The position numbers were made by a program, and so were the translations under genes. The notes below the pieces were generated by a model. That model did no database searches. It was not told the DNA's origin and was given only the letters and a program-made list of their open reading frames with translations. Source: Zopfochytrium polystomum (lineage: Eukaryota; Chytridiomycota; Chytridiomycetes; Chytridiales; Chytridiaceae). From it: a DNA stretch of 64,000 bases. The stretch is taken from NCBI GenBank assembly GCA_025765615.1, contig JAIVFJ010000246.1:1-64000 (forward strand). The letters run 5' to 3'. Below, one piece after another: positions 21,795 to 33,790 of this stretch. The first letter of the stretch is position 1. Every line of letters starts with the position of its first letter.

Positions 21795-22690
21795 TCTGTG
21801 CACACAGCCCCTTAGTGGGGTTCCTCTTAAGGGGCAGTGGGTAGGGAGTTTGGCTGGCCCCACCACCCACGGCTGTGTGGCGCTGTGGGCTCTACACTGG
21901 AGTGAGGATCACAGGCACCTGCCCACCGTGGAGGTGACGACGCAATAGCGGTGGTGGTAGCTGAGCAGTCACCTCTCATCACCCCCCTTTCCTGTCCTGC
22001 AAGGGTGTCAGTGGCAGTGCTCCACACTGCCCCCAACACCTGAGAGTTTGATCTACAAGTGCCAGTCCCAGTCCTATTGCTGTGAGAGTGAGATGTGAGT
22101 ATGAGTGTGATGTGATAAAGCCTGTTGGTTGTGTGGTCGTGCTGACGCAGCTGGGCAGATTGTTAGTGTTTCTGCGTGCAAATTCCCAACTGGCGACCTT
22201 CTGACCCTACATATTCAACTCCCTTCTCTCTCTCCCCCTCATTGCTGGCAACGACGAGGGTTCCCTCAGCGCTTTGGTGAGGGGTACTCAGTTGTACCCT
22301 GTCTGTCCCACCACACTACTGACCGCTCCTGTTGCGTTTGAGATTTGTTTCTTTGCAAGATAAAACACGCACTGTTGCCCTCTTCTCTCTTTTATTCTGT
22401 GGTTGTGTTGCGCCCCAGCAGTGCCCTTCTGTTTCCTACACCAGCCTGCAGCCACACAAGTTGTCAGTGCACGCACCAATCCTTCAGAGGGTCGTCCCTC
22501 TGAACCTTTATTCTTTGTGTTTGAGACCCTGTTAGACAGATCAGTAGGGATAGTTCATGGACTTGGCAAGGGGTAGGGTTGAAACACCCCCTAGACAACA
22601 GCCCAATAAAGTTAGTTTTAGCCTACTATTTGCTTTCCTTAACCTCGGTCCCATGGTCAAAGGAGTCTCACAACAGTACCAATTACGCTG
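21795..22690 (+). repeat. Repeat C (LTR-like), copy 1
   Basis: About 0.9 kb, shared with 56500-57370 on the same strand, with strong blocks such as GACCTTCTGACCCTACAT, GAGGGTTCCCTCAG and AACACCCCCTAGACA. The second copy lies just downstream of a chromodomain-like relic, so this is probably the LTR of another gypsy family. Exact ends are not fixed. Confidence 0.55.
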
Positions 22691-22787
22691 GGACTAGCGG
22701 GCACATGACGTGGGAGAAAGCCAACATCTGTGGGGAACAAAAAAAAAAAAGCAATCGCCACATTTGTCAAATCCCAAAAATCAAAGG

Positions 22788-23198
22788 TGAAAACAGTCTA
22801 CTCTGAGTGAGTGAGTGGAAGGAGTGAATGAAGTGAAGATGTGTGTTTGTGGGTGGTCCTTCTCCCCAAGTTGGAGAGAAAGAGAAAACTATGTTATGCA
22901 TAATTGATACATAATGATGATATGCACAGTGTAATAGTTGCTAGGCAAGCGTGACTGGCACAGGGTAAAAACGTCTCCTATATTATCTGCTTGAGCAGAG
23001 GAGGAGGAAAACTGTTGACACCAGGTTTCTGTTCCACTTAATACTCAGAGTAATTGTCATCAGCACAAGCCAGCGCCCAGGTCTGCATTGGTGGTGGCTC
23101 GCTCTCCCATGGGCATTGTGAGAACAATTGCTGACAGTCACAATAGCTTCAGGTCCATCTTGTGCCTCTTGCTGCTAACCAGTCAGTTCCGCCTGACA
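22788..23198 (-). mobile_element. LTR-B solo copy (5-bp TSD AAAGG)
   Basis: About 411 bp in minus orientation, with first and last bases slightly mutated but alignable. AAAGG flanks both sides (22783-22787 and 23199-23203), proving insertion as a unit. Confidence 0.87.
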
Positions 23199-23470
23199 AA
23201 AGGTGCAGTCAAGTACCAACAGAATGTGGCCCTCTCGCACTGAACGCCACGGCGTCGGCCACCTTCGCAGCTTCCTCCCTGCTAAGGACGCTTTGCATGC
23301 CCTCATTGACAGAGTCTTGCAGCAGATGCCTTTTCTGAGACTGCTCCTCAGGATCTGAAAAGTACTACTGTGAGTAAGTTCATGACAAGAGGCTGCAGAA
23401 TAAGCCCAAACCTGCCTTTAATCCCAAGCCCTTCAGTCTGGGTGGTGTGCTTCTTCAGCTTGACCATCCA

Positions 23471-23779
23471 TGTCAGGAACAGGGCAAGACAGGACAAGGC
23501 AGACAAGGAACTGAGAGGAGTGATGATTGTATTGGAAACAATAATTCACTTGAGGGATGGGACAGGTCCCCCATCCCCCTTTTATACCTTTTGAGAGTCT
23601 TCCTTGTCAAGAACTCAAAGAAAGTTCCAGAAAGAGCAATTAGTAATACAATAATACCAATGATACCAATGACAACAAGACAAGTCAGGAAAGCAAAGAA
23701 GGTTCCAGAAGGTTCCACAAGGTTCCATGAAGGAATGTTCTGGAAGGTTCCAGAGGTTTCCGGAGGGTGATTCACAACA
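23471..23779 (-). mobile_element. Family A solo LTR (TSD ATCC-A/G)
   Basis: 309-bp LTR of the chromovirus family, flanked by ATCCA and ATCCG (one mismatch). It retains HSEs, TATA and the self-priming 11-mer. Confidence 0.9.
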
Positions 23780-23998
23780 ATCCGCTTCCTTTACCAAAAC
23801 CCATTATGATTTGCCTTTACCGTTCTCATAAGGTTAACTCTCAGCTGGAACAGTATCAGTATCCACCCTTTTGTCTCATTGATGTGCGTGTACTTCCTCC
23901 ATCCCTCTTCACGGCTAATGCCTTCGATGAAGAAGACAATGCAAGAGAATTATATTACCTCTTTTAAAACTGCAGTTTCAGTGATGAGTGTTTACTAT

Positions 23999-24409
23999 AG
24001 TTAGGCGTAACTGACTGGTTAGCAGCAAGAGGCACAAGATGGACCTGAACCTATTGTGACTGTCAGTTATTGTTCTTACGATGCCCATGGGAGAGCAAGC
24101 CACCACCAATGCAGACCTGGGCACTGGCTTGCGCTGATGGCAAATACTCTGAGTATTTAGTGGAACAGAAATCCAGTGTCAACAGTTTTCCTCCTCCTCT
24201 GCTCAAGCAGATAATATAGGAGAGGTTTTTACCCTGTGCCGGTCACGCTTGCCTAGCAACTATTACAGCGTGTCATCATCATGTAGCAATAATTCATAAC
24301 AGAGTTTTTCTCCTTTCTCTCCAAGTTGGGGAGAAGGACCACCCACAAACACACATCTCCACTTCATTCACTCCCCTTCCACTCACTCACTCAGAGTACA
24401 CTGTTTACA
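23999..24409 (+). mobile_element. LTR-B copy followed by internal fragment
   Basis: Ends CTGTTTACA at 24409. The next 80 bases (GGCTGCATCAACCACAGATT, then AGCTCAGAACAACGATCTCT) match the sequence beyond the LTR-B at 6940. It is therefore likely a 5' LTR plus the internal start, truncated near 24490. Confidence 0.75.
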
Positions 24410-24731
24410 CATCAGCGTGCCAGCCATCTGGCTGCATCAACCACAGATTCTAGCTCAGAACAACGATCTCTCACTTGGTTTGCGGAAAGACAAATACGGC
24501 AACGATGTTGGGCACTGCTGAAGACGAGGTCCCCGTCGCCGCCGCCACCACCGCCACTGCCATAATTCCCGCCGGAGTCTTGTCACCAACACCGACCCAT
24601 CAGACCGTTGCCCTTAGCGTCGAGCGATCCATCTAACAGCAACCGTCATACATCTCCCGGAAGACGCCAGTCGAACTGTTCTTCACCCTCCATATTGACA
24701 AGTCGGACAGTTTGACTGCCTCCGCCAACAT

Positions 24732-24876
24732 ATAGTGTGTATGTCATCATTATGTATCAATAATTCATAACAGAGCTTTCTCTTTCTCTCCTAGTTGTAG
24801 AGAAGGACCACCCACAAACACAAATCTCCACTTCATCCACTCTTTCCGCCCGCTCGCTCACTCAGAGTAGAATGTT
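24732..24876 (+). repeat. LTR-B fragment
   Basis: Only the last third of LTR-B, from the ATTCATAACAGAG block to a degraded end. Confidence 0.7.
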
Positions 24877-25972
24877 TTCAAAGGTTTTATGTTCCCTGTT
24901 TCTGTCTTCTATGACAGTTGGTACCTTGTGTATTTAGTCCTGAATGGGCTTTCACTGGGATAAACCAGTTTTCCTTCTGCCTTTGGCATCAACTGGGTGT
25001 ATATTGCAGACATATCCTCACCAGGGCACTGGCCTTTATTACCAGGATTTCTCCATCATTGATAACTTGTTCTTTCCCCACATATCCACTACAGTATTGT
25101 TGGTGATTGCACCTGGCATGTCAAAAGGGCACCAACAGACTTGAGTTGGCATGGAGCTATAAATCTTGCTTAGAGCGTGAGTCCTTTTCTTGTTAAAGGA
25201 CCCTATACAAGTGAGGTATCAACTCGAGGTAGAGCTTGAAGAGCTTCACAGATCAAGGTAGAGGGTATGGTGACTCATATAACAGTAATGATTTTTGTTT
25301 GTTGTACTCAAGGGTCAGGCAGATGTGATCAGGATCGGGGATGCACTTGTACAGTGTCAAAGAGCAGGAGAAGTGTGGATAACACTGGGACCAGCCCTAA
25401 AGCCATCTTAACTCATCTTTACTCTTGAAGACAGGTCGGAGGTCTTAAAAGGTGTCGGTAATGTGTGCCAACTCCAACAAATATGGCATGAGCCTTCAGA
25501 GACGTGGAGGATAACTTGGGGGAGGAGGGTGCTTGTTGGAGCTCGGTCCTGGCGTGCGTAAACTTATGCGAGAAACGCCAACGGAGGCTCAAGTCAAAGT
25601 GTCATGGTCGATGGCGATAGTGGTCTTGAGCGATGTGTCGAAGTGATAACTGATATGACTGTTGTTACTTTGATTTGCAACACCTGAATCGCGCCCACAT
25701 TCCAGATCGATGACTGCGATGTCAGTGTTTCGAGACGTTGACCATGCAAGAGTGTGTGACAGTTGATTTGATCAGTCATAATGGGTTGTTTTTATGTGTG
25801 GGGTGGGCTTATCTAGTGCTCTGCTGGGTTGCCCAGCTGTGAGACGTTTTCGTCCTTCATCGTCTGCTTTCTTCCCTTTCTTTTTCTGCATTTTCCTCCG
25901 AGTTTCCCAAGACATTGAGTCATTCTCCCTTTCTCTTCGTTGAGTCATTTTCCTGTTTCTCCTCGTTCTTGT
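24877..25972. other. Unassigned tract with a piece of repeat D
   Basis: 25268-25455 is the reverse complement of parts of 45962-46045 and 43095-43225, so it holds a fragment of repeat D. The rest shows no gene. Confidence 0.4.
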
Positions 25973-27044
25973 CAGGGTTGTTATTTGGACAGCCAAGGAC
26001 AGTGCCTTTTCTTGTCCATTTTGGACATTGTCCTTGCCTGGACAAAAAGGGGTCCTCTCTGTCTCTGGATCTGGTTCATTTTGGACTGTCCAAAATGTGT
26101 TTTTGACTGTAATTAAAATTTGTTTATTTTGTAATCAACTGTAATTCATTTATTTTCCTTCCCCTTCTTCCCGGCTGGCTCCCGTAATCCCCAAACACTT
26201 CCATCGAATAACCCAACAACTCGTTCTTAACAAAGGTGTAGAGCTCAGTTCCATCAAGCTGAGCCATATTTGTAACAACAAAGACAACCTTTTCAATTAC
26301 ATCGTCTCAAAGGCGATTGCGGGCATCAGTGTGGATGCGTGACCTCGACTTGGCGCTTGAGAATGAGTCAGTATGGAGGCGCATCGTTGCTGTGGAGGAC
26401 CCAGCGCCCAGGGAGACGCTGGAGGTGCTGAGGAGGCGGTTTGGGGAGTGCAGCAGGCCTGCTCGAGCCGTGGTGCTCGAGGATGAGGTGGTGTCGCATC
26501 CTGTGTTTAGTCACTGGACGTTGGCAGCAATTCCCCCAACCTCGTGCATGGTGGTCGTGAAATGGTCAGGCAAATTGTACCGCAGGAGAGCGGGACGTTG
26601 CTGGCATCTCTCCTGATCTGAAAACGATTGTTGTGAGCTGGAGAAAGGAATGAGATGATCGCCAGCAGTTGTGATCATCATCAAACTCACCACTGGTGCT
26701 GGCGAGAAACTCCTCCACATTCATCGCTGTTCAACTGGCTGTTCGTCACTTCTTTTAACTGCAGTCGACCAGACGGGACTGGCGTTGCTGTGGGGTGGGA
26801 GCTACGCCAATGACGGCAAGGGTGTGCGACTATCTGAAGACTGAGGCATCGCTGTTGCAGGGGACGTGGATCTCTGTTTTTTTTGCAGTTTGAGCAATGA
26901 GTGATGGTCTTGCACCTTGTGGCACACGCATCTCTTATAAGCGGATACCTGCTTTCCTTTTTGGGTGGGACTGTCCAAAATGCTGTCCAAAATGACAACG
27001 ACATGGCAGACAATTGGACTGTCCAATAAATTTTCCCAACCCTG
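25973..27044. mobile_element. hAT-like DNA transposon relic (exact 8-bp TSD)
   Basis: Termini are CAGGGTTG...TTATTTGGACAG at 25973 and, inverted, CAGGGTTGGG..TTTATTGGACAG at 27044. GTTCTTGT is duplicated exactly on both sides (25965-25972 and 27045-27052). CAGGG termini with 8-bp duplications define hAT elements. At 1072 bp it has no transposase frame. Short ORFs inside (such as MAQLDGTELYTFVKN on minus near 26260) are not recognised. Sub-terminal TGTCCAAAAT-type words repeat near both ends, as expected for transposase binding sites. Confidence 0.83.
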
Positions 27045-27052
27045 GTTCTTGT

Positions 27053-28174
27053 TGAGTTGATTGTTTATTCCAATTCTCTCTGGTTTCTCGTTGTTCATTA
27101 GCCCTTTTCTCCATCAGTTCTTCTTAGCAGTTTCTATAGCAGCCCTCGCAACACACAATGTGAACCGTGCTTCCTTGCGCTCTTTGGTCCCGACGCTTGC
27201 TCCTTTAGTCCCATGGGCGCTGGCCTTTGGCCAGCGGCCTGCAGGCTCGCTTTGTCACACTGTCCCACTTCTACAGCACGGTCCTGGACGCACAGTTTGG
27301 GGCGATAAGGAATTGGTGGATTTTCGGTTAAATCCGAAAGCACCATGACGTTGTATCTGGCCTTTGGATTGAAACATCAGGAACCTTACCAAACTCTCGT
27401 ACAGCACTCAAATACTCTCAGAGGATCTTGAATGAAAGTGCTACCAATGCTCATGCACTCCAAAACAAAGGCCAGCCAAGTCAGCAAGGGATGGCTTCGT
27501 GATTTTACCTTCTTTTGAATTTTTTTTTTTCTCTGGCAAGGAAATTTTCTTGTCTCATCTTGCCATTTTGGCGGCATGAAACAAAAAATGTCTGGGTGCG
27601 AATTTTTTTTTTCCTCTTTTTGTTGCTTTGGCTATTTTGTTTCGACTTGATGACACAAATTGAGGGGAACCACAGGGCCAAAGAGAGAGAGACAACCGGG
27701 CAGACAGACAGGCAGACAGACGGTCAGGCAGAGGCAGACAGACAGTCGGGCGCACAGACAGACAGACAGATAAAGGATTTTTCCGGTGAGCACACGACCA
27801 ACAAAAAAAAAATGAAATAGAGAGAATTGTGTGGGAGGCGGTCGAAAAAGAATAATTTTGCGAAAAAGATACTAATTTTTCAAATTCTGGACCTGTTGGA
27901 CCCAAAAAAAGGAACAGCTGAAAAAAGGTGAGAAAGAGACAGAGAGACTTTGAGCCTTCAATTATGAGAGACAGACAGAGAGACAGACAGCCTGAATGAC
28001 AGACAGACAGAGAGACAGGCAGACAGAGAGGGAAAGAAGAGAGAGACGGAGAGAGAGCGAGAGAGAGAGAGAGGGTGTGTGTGTGTGGGAAGGGGAACAA
28101 GAAAAAGGAAACAAAAAAAATCGACTGAACTGTTAACCCCAACTTGCAACAATCCTTCTCCCCTCGCTCCTCCA
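27053..28174. other. Promoter-side flank of the long-chain acyl-CoA synthetase with CAGA repeats
   Basis: (CAGA)n-type simple repeats at 27695-27772 and 27955-28035, then a (GA)n and (GT)n block to 28088. The long Ser/Leu-rich open frames on the minus strand here are artefacts of these repeats. No gene seen. Confidence 0.6.
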
Positions 28175-31100
28175 ATGGACGCCGCCGTCTCGTTCACGAA
28201 GGAAGTGCCGAATGCTCCAGCTATCCCCGGCGAGGGCAAGGTGCGTGCGTTTGCACTCATCCACTTGGGCGCGCTGCTGCTGCTACACCCACACTCTTTG
28301 TCTCGGCTTGATTGTCTCGCCTGCTTGCCTGGTGGTAGTTGTTAGCGTGAAAGCCCCTTGCTTTGCAGGCGCCGCGGGCGCGCGTCGGGGCGATGGGTCA
28401 TTGGTCATGGTCGTCGGCTGCGTGTGTGCTCACCCAAAACGGCCGGTGGCGATGCCCCCAGGCAAGATCCGATCTGTCACCGACGCGACCACCACCACCA
28501 CCACCACCCACTCTCCCTCCCTTAAGAAACATATCGCTTCCGCCCCTCCTTCACTCCTTCTCGTTCCTCTCCTCGTCGCCCACACCATCTCGTGCCACAT
28601 AATCCATTCCGAAATTTCGGTTTATCCATTGACCCGATCGATGCCGCCCTGCTGACCCACCCTGACGCACAATGTCACCACATTTCCATACCACACACAC
28701 ACACCCGCTTTGCACAATCGCACGCCAAATCAGCCACGCGTGAGCGCTTTCCTTCCCGACGGCAAGGTCGTCGCGCTCCCTGAAGGCGTCAGCACCGTCT
28801 ACGACAACTTTCTACAAGGAGTGCGGATCGGAGGTGATGGTCGCTCTTCTCTTTACAGGGGGATGGACTTGTGTTTCCAGCTGCCTCTCCTTCGCGCCAA
28901 CTTTTAATTGTGATATCTCGCAGGCGACAAACCGTTCCTCGGCACACGGTCGATAATCAACGGCGCTGCGGGTCAGTGCTCCACCTTGTAATCGGCGGAT
29001 CCCTAACTTGTCATTACATTGCTCGGTTGTGCCGTCCCCAACCCCCTTCCCCTCACCCCACCAACTCGCAGGCCCATACGTGTGGCAGACGTACAACGAA
29101 ATCCACAAGCGCATTCGGGATGTCGGGTACTGTAGCTGTTCTTCTTTCTCTGGTGTCAATTCTTCCAGCTAAATGACGCGTCCGATCGTTCCATTCGCAG
29201 GTGCGGCATGGCGAAGAAGGGCCTGTCCCCAAATTCTCATGTCGGTCTTTTCTCGATTAACCGAGCGGAATGGGTCATCGCCGAGCAAGGTACCAGTAGC
29301 CCTTCTCTCTTGCAACATACAACGCGCTTTCGTGCTGCAATGCAGCCTTATACATCTAAACCCACCTTTCGCAGGCTGTTTCATGTTCTCGCACGTAACC
29401 GTCCCTCTCTACGACACGCTCGGTGCCGATGCGATCGAATTCATCTCTAACCAGACCAAGCTCCCCCTAATCTTTGCTACGTCCGACAAGGCAAAGACCA
29501 TCATAAAGCTCAAGCCCAAACTGCCGCACACCCGGATCCTCGTCATTATGGACACTCCAGACGCTGAGACGATCGCGGCGGGGAAAGCTGCGGGTCTGGA
29601 CGTCTTGACGTTTCTGGATCTGGAGCAGCTTGGAAGGCAGAACCCATGCGACCCCGTGCCGCCCACGACCGAAACGCTTGGAACTATTTGCTACACATCT
29701 GGTATGACGGGATTGGTGGTTTGCGTATATATAATCTTTTCGATCATTTTGACTTACCATTTTTCAACTTTTTTTCGTGCCCTCGCGCTCTCCTTTTCGA
29801 CTAAAAGGAACCACTGGCCAGCCAAAAGGTGTCATGCTGTCGCACGGAAACATGATTGCTTTCTGCGCGGCCATGAACGAAGCCGCCCGTCTCGGCCGCT
29901 TTGCTGGCATCAACAAGGACGACGTTTACATGTCCTACCTGCCCCTTGCGCACGTCTTTGAGCGTGCCTGCCAGATTGTCGTCGTCAACCATGGTGGCGC
30001 CATCGGTTTCTACCAAGGTAAATTGTCAGTCTTTTGTTTCTCTTTGTAGTTGGGAAAGAGCGAACCCAATGCGGCGGCCAATTCATTTGTGGACACTAAA
30101 CTCCCTACTATTCGCTATTGGGTATTTCCTCAGGCGACACCCTCAAGCTACTTGACGACGTTGCTGAGCTCAAGCCCACCCTCTTCCCCAGTGTGCCGCG
30201 CGTGTACAACCGCATCTTTGACAAGGTTTGGGCCCTCACCAAGTCCAAATCAGCGATGGAACAGTATCTGTTCAACACGGCGTACCAAGCCAAGAAGTTC
30301 CACCTGCAGAGTGGCCACCTGACCCATTGGCTTTGGGACCGTCTCGTTTTCGCCAAGGTCAGGCAGCGTCTTGGTGGCCGCTGCCGCATGCTGTTGACTG
30401 GCGCAGCACCTATCTCTGCGGAAGTTATCGAGTTCCTCCGCATTTGCTTTTCTTGCCAAGTATACGAAGGGTACGGCCAGACGGAAACGTGCGCCGGTCT
30501 CTCGGTGTCGGACATGCACGACCTGTCGTCGGGCCACGTTGGCGTCCCCCTCACGTGTGTGCAAGTCAAGCTCGTGGACGTGCCGGCAATGAACTACACG
30601 TCAAAGGACACGCCGAACCCCCGCGGCGAGATTTGCGTCAAGGGTGCGCCCGTCTTTAAGGGGTACTACCAGTCGCCCGAGAAGACGGCGGAAGTTTTGG
30701 ACGCAGACGGGTGGGCGCACACTGGCGACATTGGCATGTGGGACGACAAGGGCCGTCTGACGATCATTGACCGCGTCAAGAACATTTTCAAGCTGTCGCA
30801 AGGCGAGTACATTGCGCCGGAGAAGATTGAGATTGCGTACACCAAGCATGAGGTTGTGGCGCAGGCGTTTGTCTACGGCGACTCACTGCAGTCGACGCTG
30901 GTCGGCATCATTGTGCCGGACGAGGAGACGTTCCCGAAGTGGGTTGCCGCGCGCGGCATTGCCGGGTCGGAGCGGCCGCTGGCAGAGCTCTGCCGCGACG
31001 AGGAGGTGAAGAAGGCGGTGCTCAAGTCGCTGGAGGAGTTTGGAAAGAAGGAAGGGCTCAAGGGCTTTGAGAACGTCAAGAGCGTGTACCTCGACCACGA

Positions 31101-31322
31101 GCAGTTCTCTGTCGACAATGGTCTCTTTACTCCGACGTTCAAGCTGAAGGTTTGTTTTGTTTCTTTCACGTCCCTTTATCTTTTGTGGGTGCGACCATCC
31201 TTTTTTTTTTTTTGTTTTTTTCTTAACTGATTTCTTTCTTATTGAAAAACAAACAGCGTCACGAGGCAAAGAAGAAGTACCAGGCCCAAATTGACGCCAT
31301 GTACGCCAAACTTGCAGCCTAA
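28175..31322 (+). CDS. Long-chain acyl-CoA synthetase (Faa/ACSL type)
   Basis: Converts long-chain fatty acids to acyl-CoA for lipid synthesis or beta-oxidation; membrane-associated in the family. Nine exons: 28175-28240, 28734-28833, 28924-28971, 29072-29126, 29201-29289, 29375-29701, 29808-30017, 30134-31149 and 31257-31322, giving 658 residues, the usual ACSL length. Motifs: VWQTYNEIHKRIRDVG near the start, CYTSGTTGQPKGVMLSHGN (about 225-243, split by an intron at the second Gly), YLPLAHVFER, YEGYGQTETCAG (about 409), DGWAHTGDIGMW (about 490) and a KLSQGEYIAPEKIE hinge region. It ends YAKLAA, close to but not a peroxisomal PTS1. All introns are GT..AG and short except the first (493 nt). 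A 5' CAGA/GA repeat region precedes it. Confidence 0.93.
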
Positions 31323-32192
31323 AAAGAATCCAGCGAAGAAAGACTCCCATTCACAAACGGAAGACAGTGCGCGTCCATCCACCAACTCACTTCTGCTCCT
31401 CTCGCTCAAGAAGCTTCCGTCCTTGCTTCAAGTGCCCTTCTTTGTGTTTTTGCCTTTCCTTTTTTCTTTTTTTGTGGCTCTTTTACCGTTGGTTGTGCAC
31501 ACAGACTTGTTGTGACTACAATGTTTTTCGTTGCTTTTTTTTTTCTTTTCTTTTCTTTTTTCTCTTTCTGGTTGAAGTTTGGTTTTCGGTTTAGCTCCGT
31601 ACAGCTTGTGTTGTTATCGCTTTCTCTCCTCCCCTCGACCGCACCCGTACCGGTACCTTTGCGTTGGGGGCTTTTTTTTTGTGCGATTTTGTTTTCGGCG
31701 GCTGCCCGCTTGTAGGATCTTTTTTCTGTTTTTTGCTTGTTTGCCGTTTTATTGGGCAGCCCCCTCCAAACTCTAACAGCGACCCGCGTTTCTGTGTTTC
31801 TGCGTTGCCCGTCGTGTGCCAGGGCAGGTGGGTGGAGTTGAAATGCCTTCTTGGGCCTCTGTCTTCCTCTTGCATTGTTTGCAGTGTGTTGTGTCACAAA
31901 AACAAATGACTGATTTTTTTTTGAGGCTTCGCGTATTTGCGTCTCTTTTTCTATTTTCGCGCGACTTTCTTTTTCTGATGAGTTCCGTCTGCCGCACACC
32001 TGAATCACGGGCATAACATTTGTCTCTCTAACTCTGTCTGTCTGTCTGTCTGCCCGTGCTTCTGGCCCATCGTTATGCGGCAAGCCCTCACCCATTTCCA
32101 CTGTGTGTTTTACACCACTATTTCCCCCTGCCCGCTCTGTTTCTTCCATACAGGAACGAAATTTTTGTAGCCCGAGAGCCTGACAAACCGAA
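31323..32192. other. T-rich 3' flank, no gene seen
   Basis: Many T-runs and a short (GTCT)n patch near 32035-32052. The antisense Lys/Arg-rich open frames are low-complexity artefacts. Confidence 0.5.
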
Positions 32193-33420
32193 ATGAGGAA
32201 GACGCAGGTACACCACGTCGCCGTCCTCCCCTCTTCTCCCCAACTAGCCAGCGCGTCCTGGGACCGACGATCAAATCAATTGCAACAACCTGGAACCAAG
32301 GCGACCGCCTCCCGTATCAAGTCGTTGCCCGCCCGCAACCTGGGGAACTGCTGTCCGGGCGTCGTGGTCTCGCCCGCAAGCTGCCACCGCGGCGTCGACC
32401 ACCAAAACGGCGACGCTGGCGACGGTGGCGGCAGCGGCCGATACTGGCCCACAAGTCACGGTGGTTCCATCAGAGACGACTTCCGTGAAGACGACGATCT
32501 CGAGGCCAGTAGACCTTACAGCAGTGAAGAGCGCGGACAGCAAGAAAAGGAGCCGCGGTAAGAAGAACCCCCTCGCTGGCGCCGCTGCAGCGGCCTCCGT
32601 CTACTTCTGCCTGGGCTCCCGACAATTCGCCCTTGCAAGCCACCTGCCGGGGACGGTCTCGGCACCATCTTCGTCCCCCCCAGTCGCGGGACCAATGCTC
32701 AAACCCACAAGCTGGAACTACCACGACCGCCCCTCATATCAAGTCGTTTCTCACCTGCAACCTCGGAGGCCGGGCTTGCCCTCAAGCTGCCGCCGTGGTG
32801 TCGACCATCGAAACGGAGACGGCACCGGCCACGGCTGTGACGGGTTCCCAGGCGCAAATGATCCCGATGGAGACGGTTTCCGCGAAATGCTTGAAGCCAG
32901 TTGACGTTACCGAGCTGAAGAGCCCGAACGGCAAGAAAAAGAGCCGCGGCAAGACCACTCCCAACAATTTCCCATCAGTAACCACCAGCTCTACCGCCGA
33001 CGCCACCTTTGTCACGAGCAGAATGTCGCAACGCTCATGGAATAGGTGTCGATTAACAGCCTTTCGGTCGACGTGGCCGTGAAAACGGCAAACTCGCCGC
33101 CCTCGGCGCGGAGCTGGGCGATGAGCTGGGCGATGAGCGTGAAAGGGGAAAAGCAAGGTTCCTCGTCGCCACCTCTTCTTGGCAAGAAAATGAACAACGC
33201 GGGGGGGTTGCAGTCGGACCCCTGCATCCGCCTACTGCGCCGGTGTCACCGCCCTCTCCTGCTACACCAAGCTGGGTAAAGGTCGTCGCCACCGCCGACA
33301 ACTCTCCTTCGGTAAGCAGACCACTGTCGACCGTCTTGGCACCGTCCCCGCCGCCGCCTTTGTCAAGTGCAGACTTTGGCACACAGCAGTGCAAAGTCGA
33401 AACGTGGATTGACAATCGGT
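32193..33420 (+). repeat. Tandemly duplicated Ser/Thr/Lys-rich coding-like units
   Basis: A ~400-420 bp unit occurs twice in tandem (about 32290-32700 and 32713-33090), followed by related Pro/Ser-rich blocks. Corresponding translated segments are SVKTTISRPVDLTAVKSAD, then SKKRSRGKKN, in unit 1 and SAKCLKPVDVTELKSPNG, then KKKSRGKTT, in unit 2. Later blocks contain ARSWAM or PSWVKVV motifs. A third, frameshifted version lies at 46080-46720. No complete gene can be assembled. (S/T)WA-x-VV motifs in Ser/Pro-rich stretches occur in some LINE ORF1 proteins, but that link is only a guess. Confidence 0.5.
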
Positions 33421-33790
33421 GTTGGTGGGGCATCTCCGCCATGTCGCAAATAACCCTTGAAATCTTCTATTTTCACGCTGTACCCAAAGGGTTCTCAGTT
33501 TGTTTGTTTCTCCACTGTTGGAATTTTGGGTTGGTTTGTCTGCAGTGTGGCACTTGCACTCGGCAAAGTGCAGAGTGGCCCATTGGGGCAGTGTCTTCCC
33601 TCGTGGGCAGTATAAAAGGAAGCAGGGTGTGGGAGGGAAGCACATATCCAAATGAGACAACAAGCAAAAGTGATATGTGTATATGGAGCAGCTGTCGCAA
33701 TAGCTTTGCAGCCCCCTTGTCATACTCTCAATCAAACGTTGAAGGGAAAAAATGAGAAAATTTGCTCCATGCACTTGAGATTGATTTGCT
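33421..33790. other. Unassigned tract
   Basis: Short ORFs only. Nothing recognised between the duplicated units and the Tc1 relic. Confidence 0.4.

Noticed and set aside
27660..28095. Coding frames rich in Ser/Leu/Cys or Thr/Asp/Arg/Gln
   Set aside because: Translations of (CAGA)n and (GA)n microsatellites upstream of the acyl-CoA synthetase.
31300..31322. Peroxisomal targeting signal on the long-chain acyl-CoA synthetase
   Set aside because: The protein ends AKLAA, so the AKL is not terminal and does not fit PTS1.
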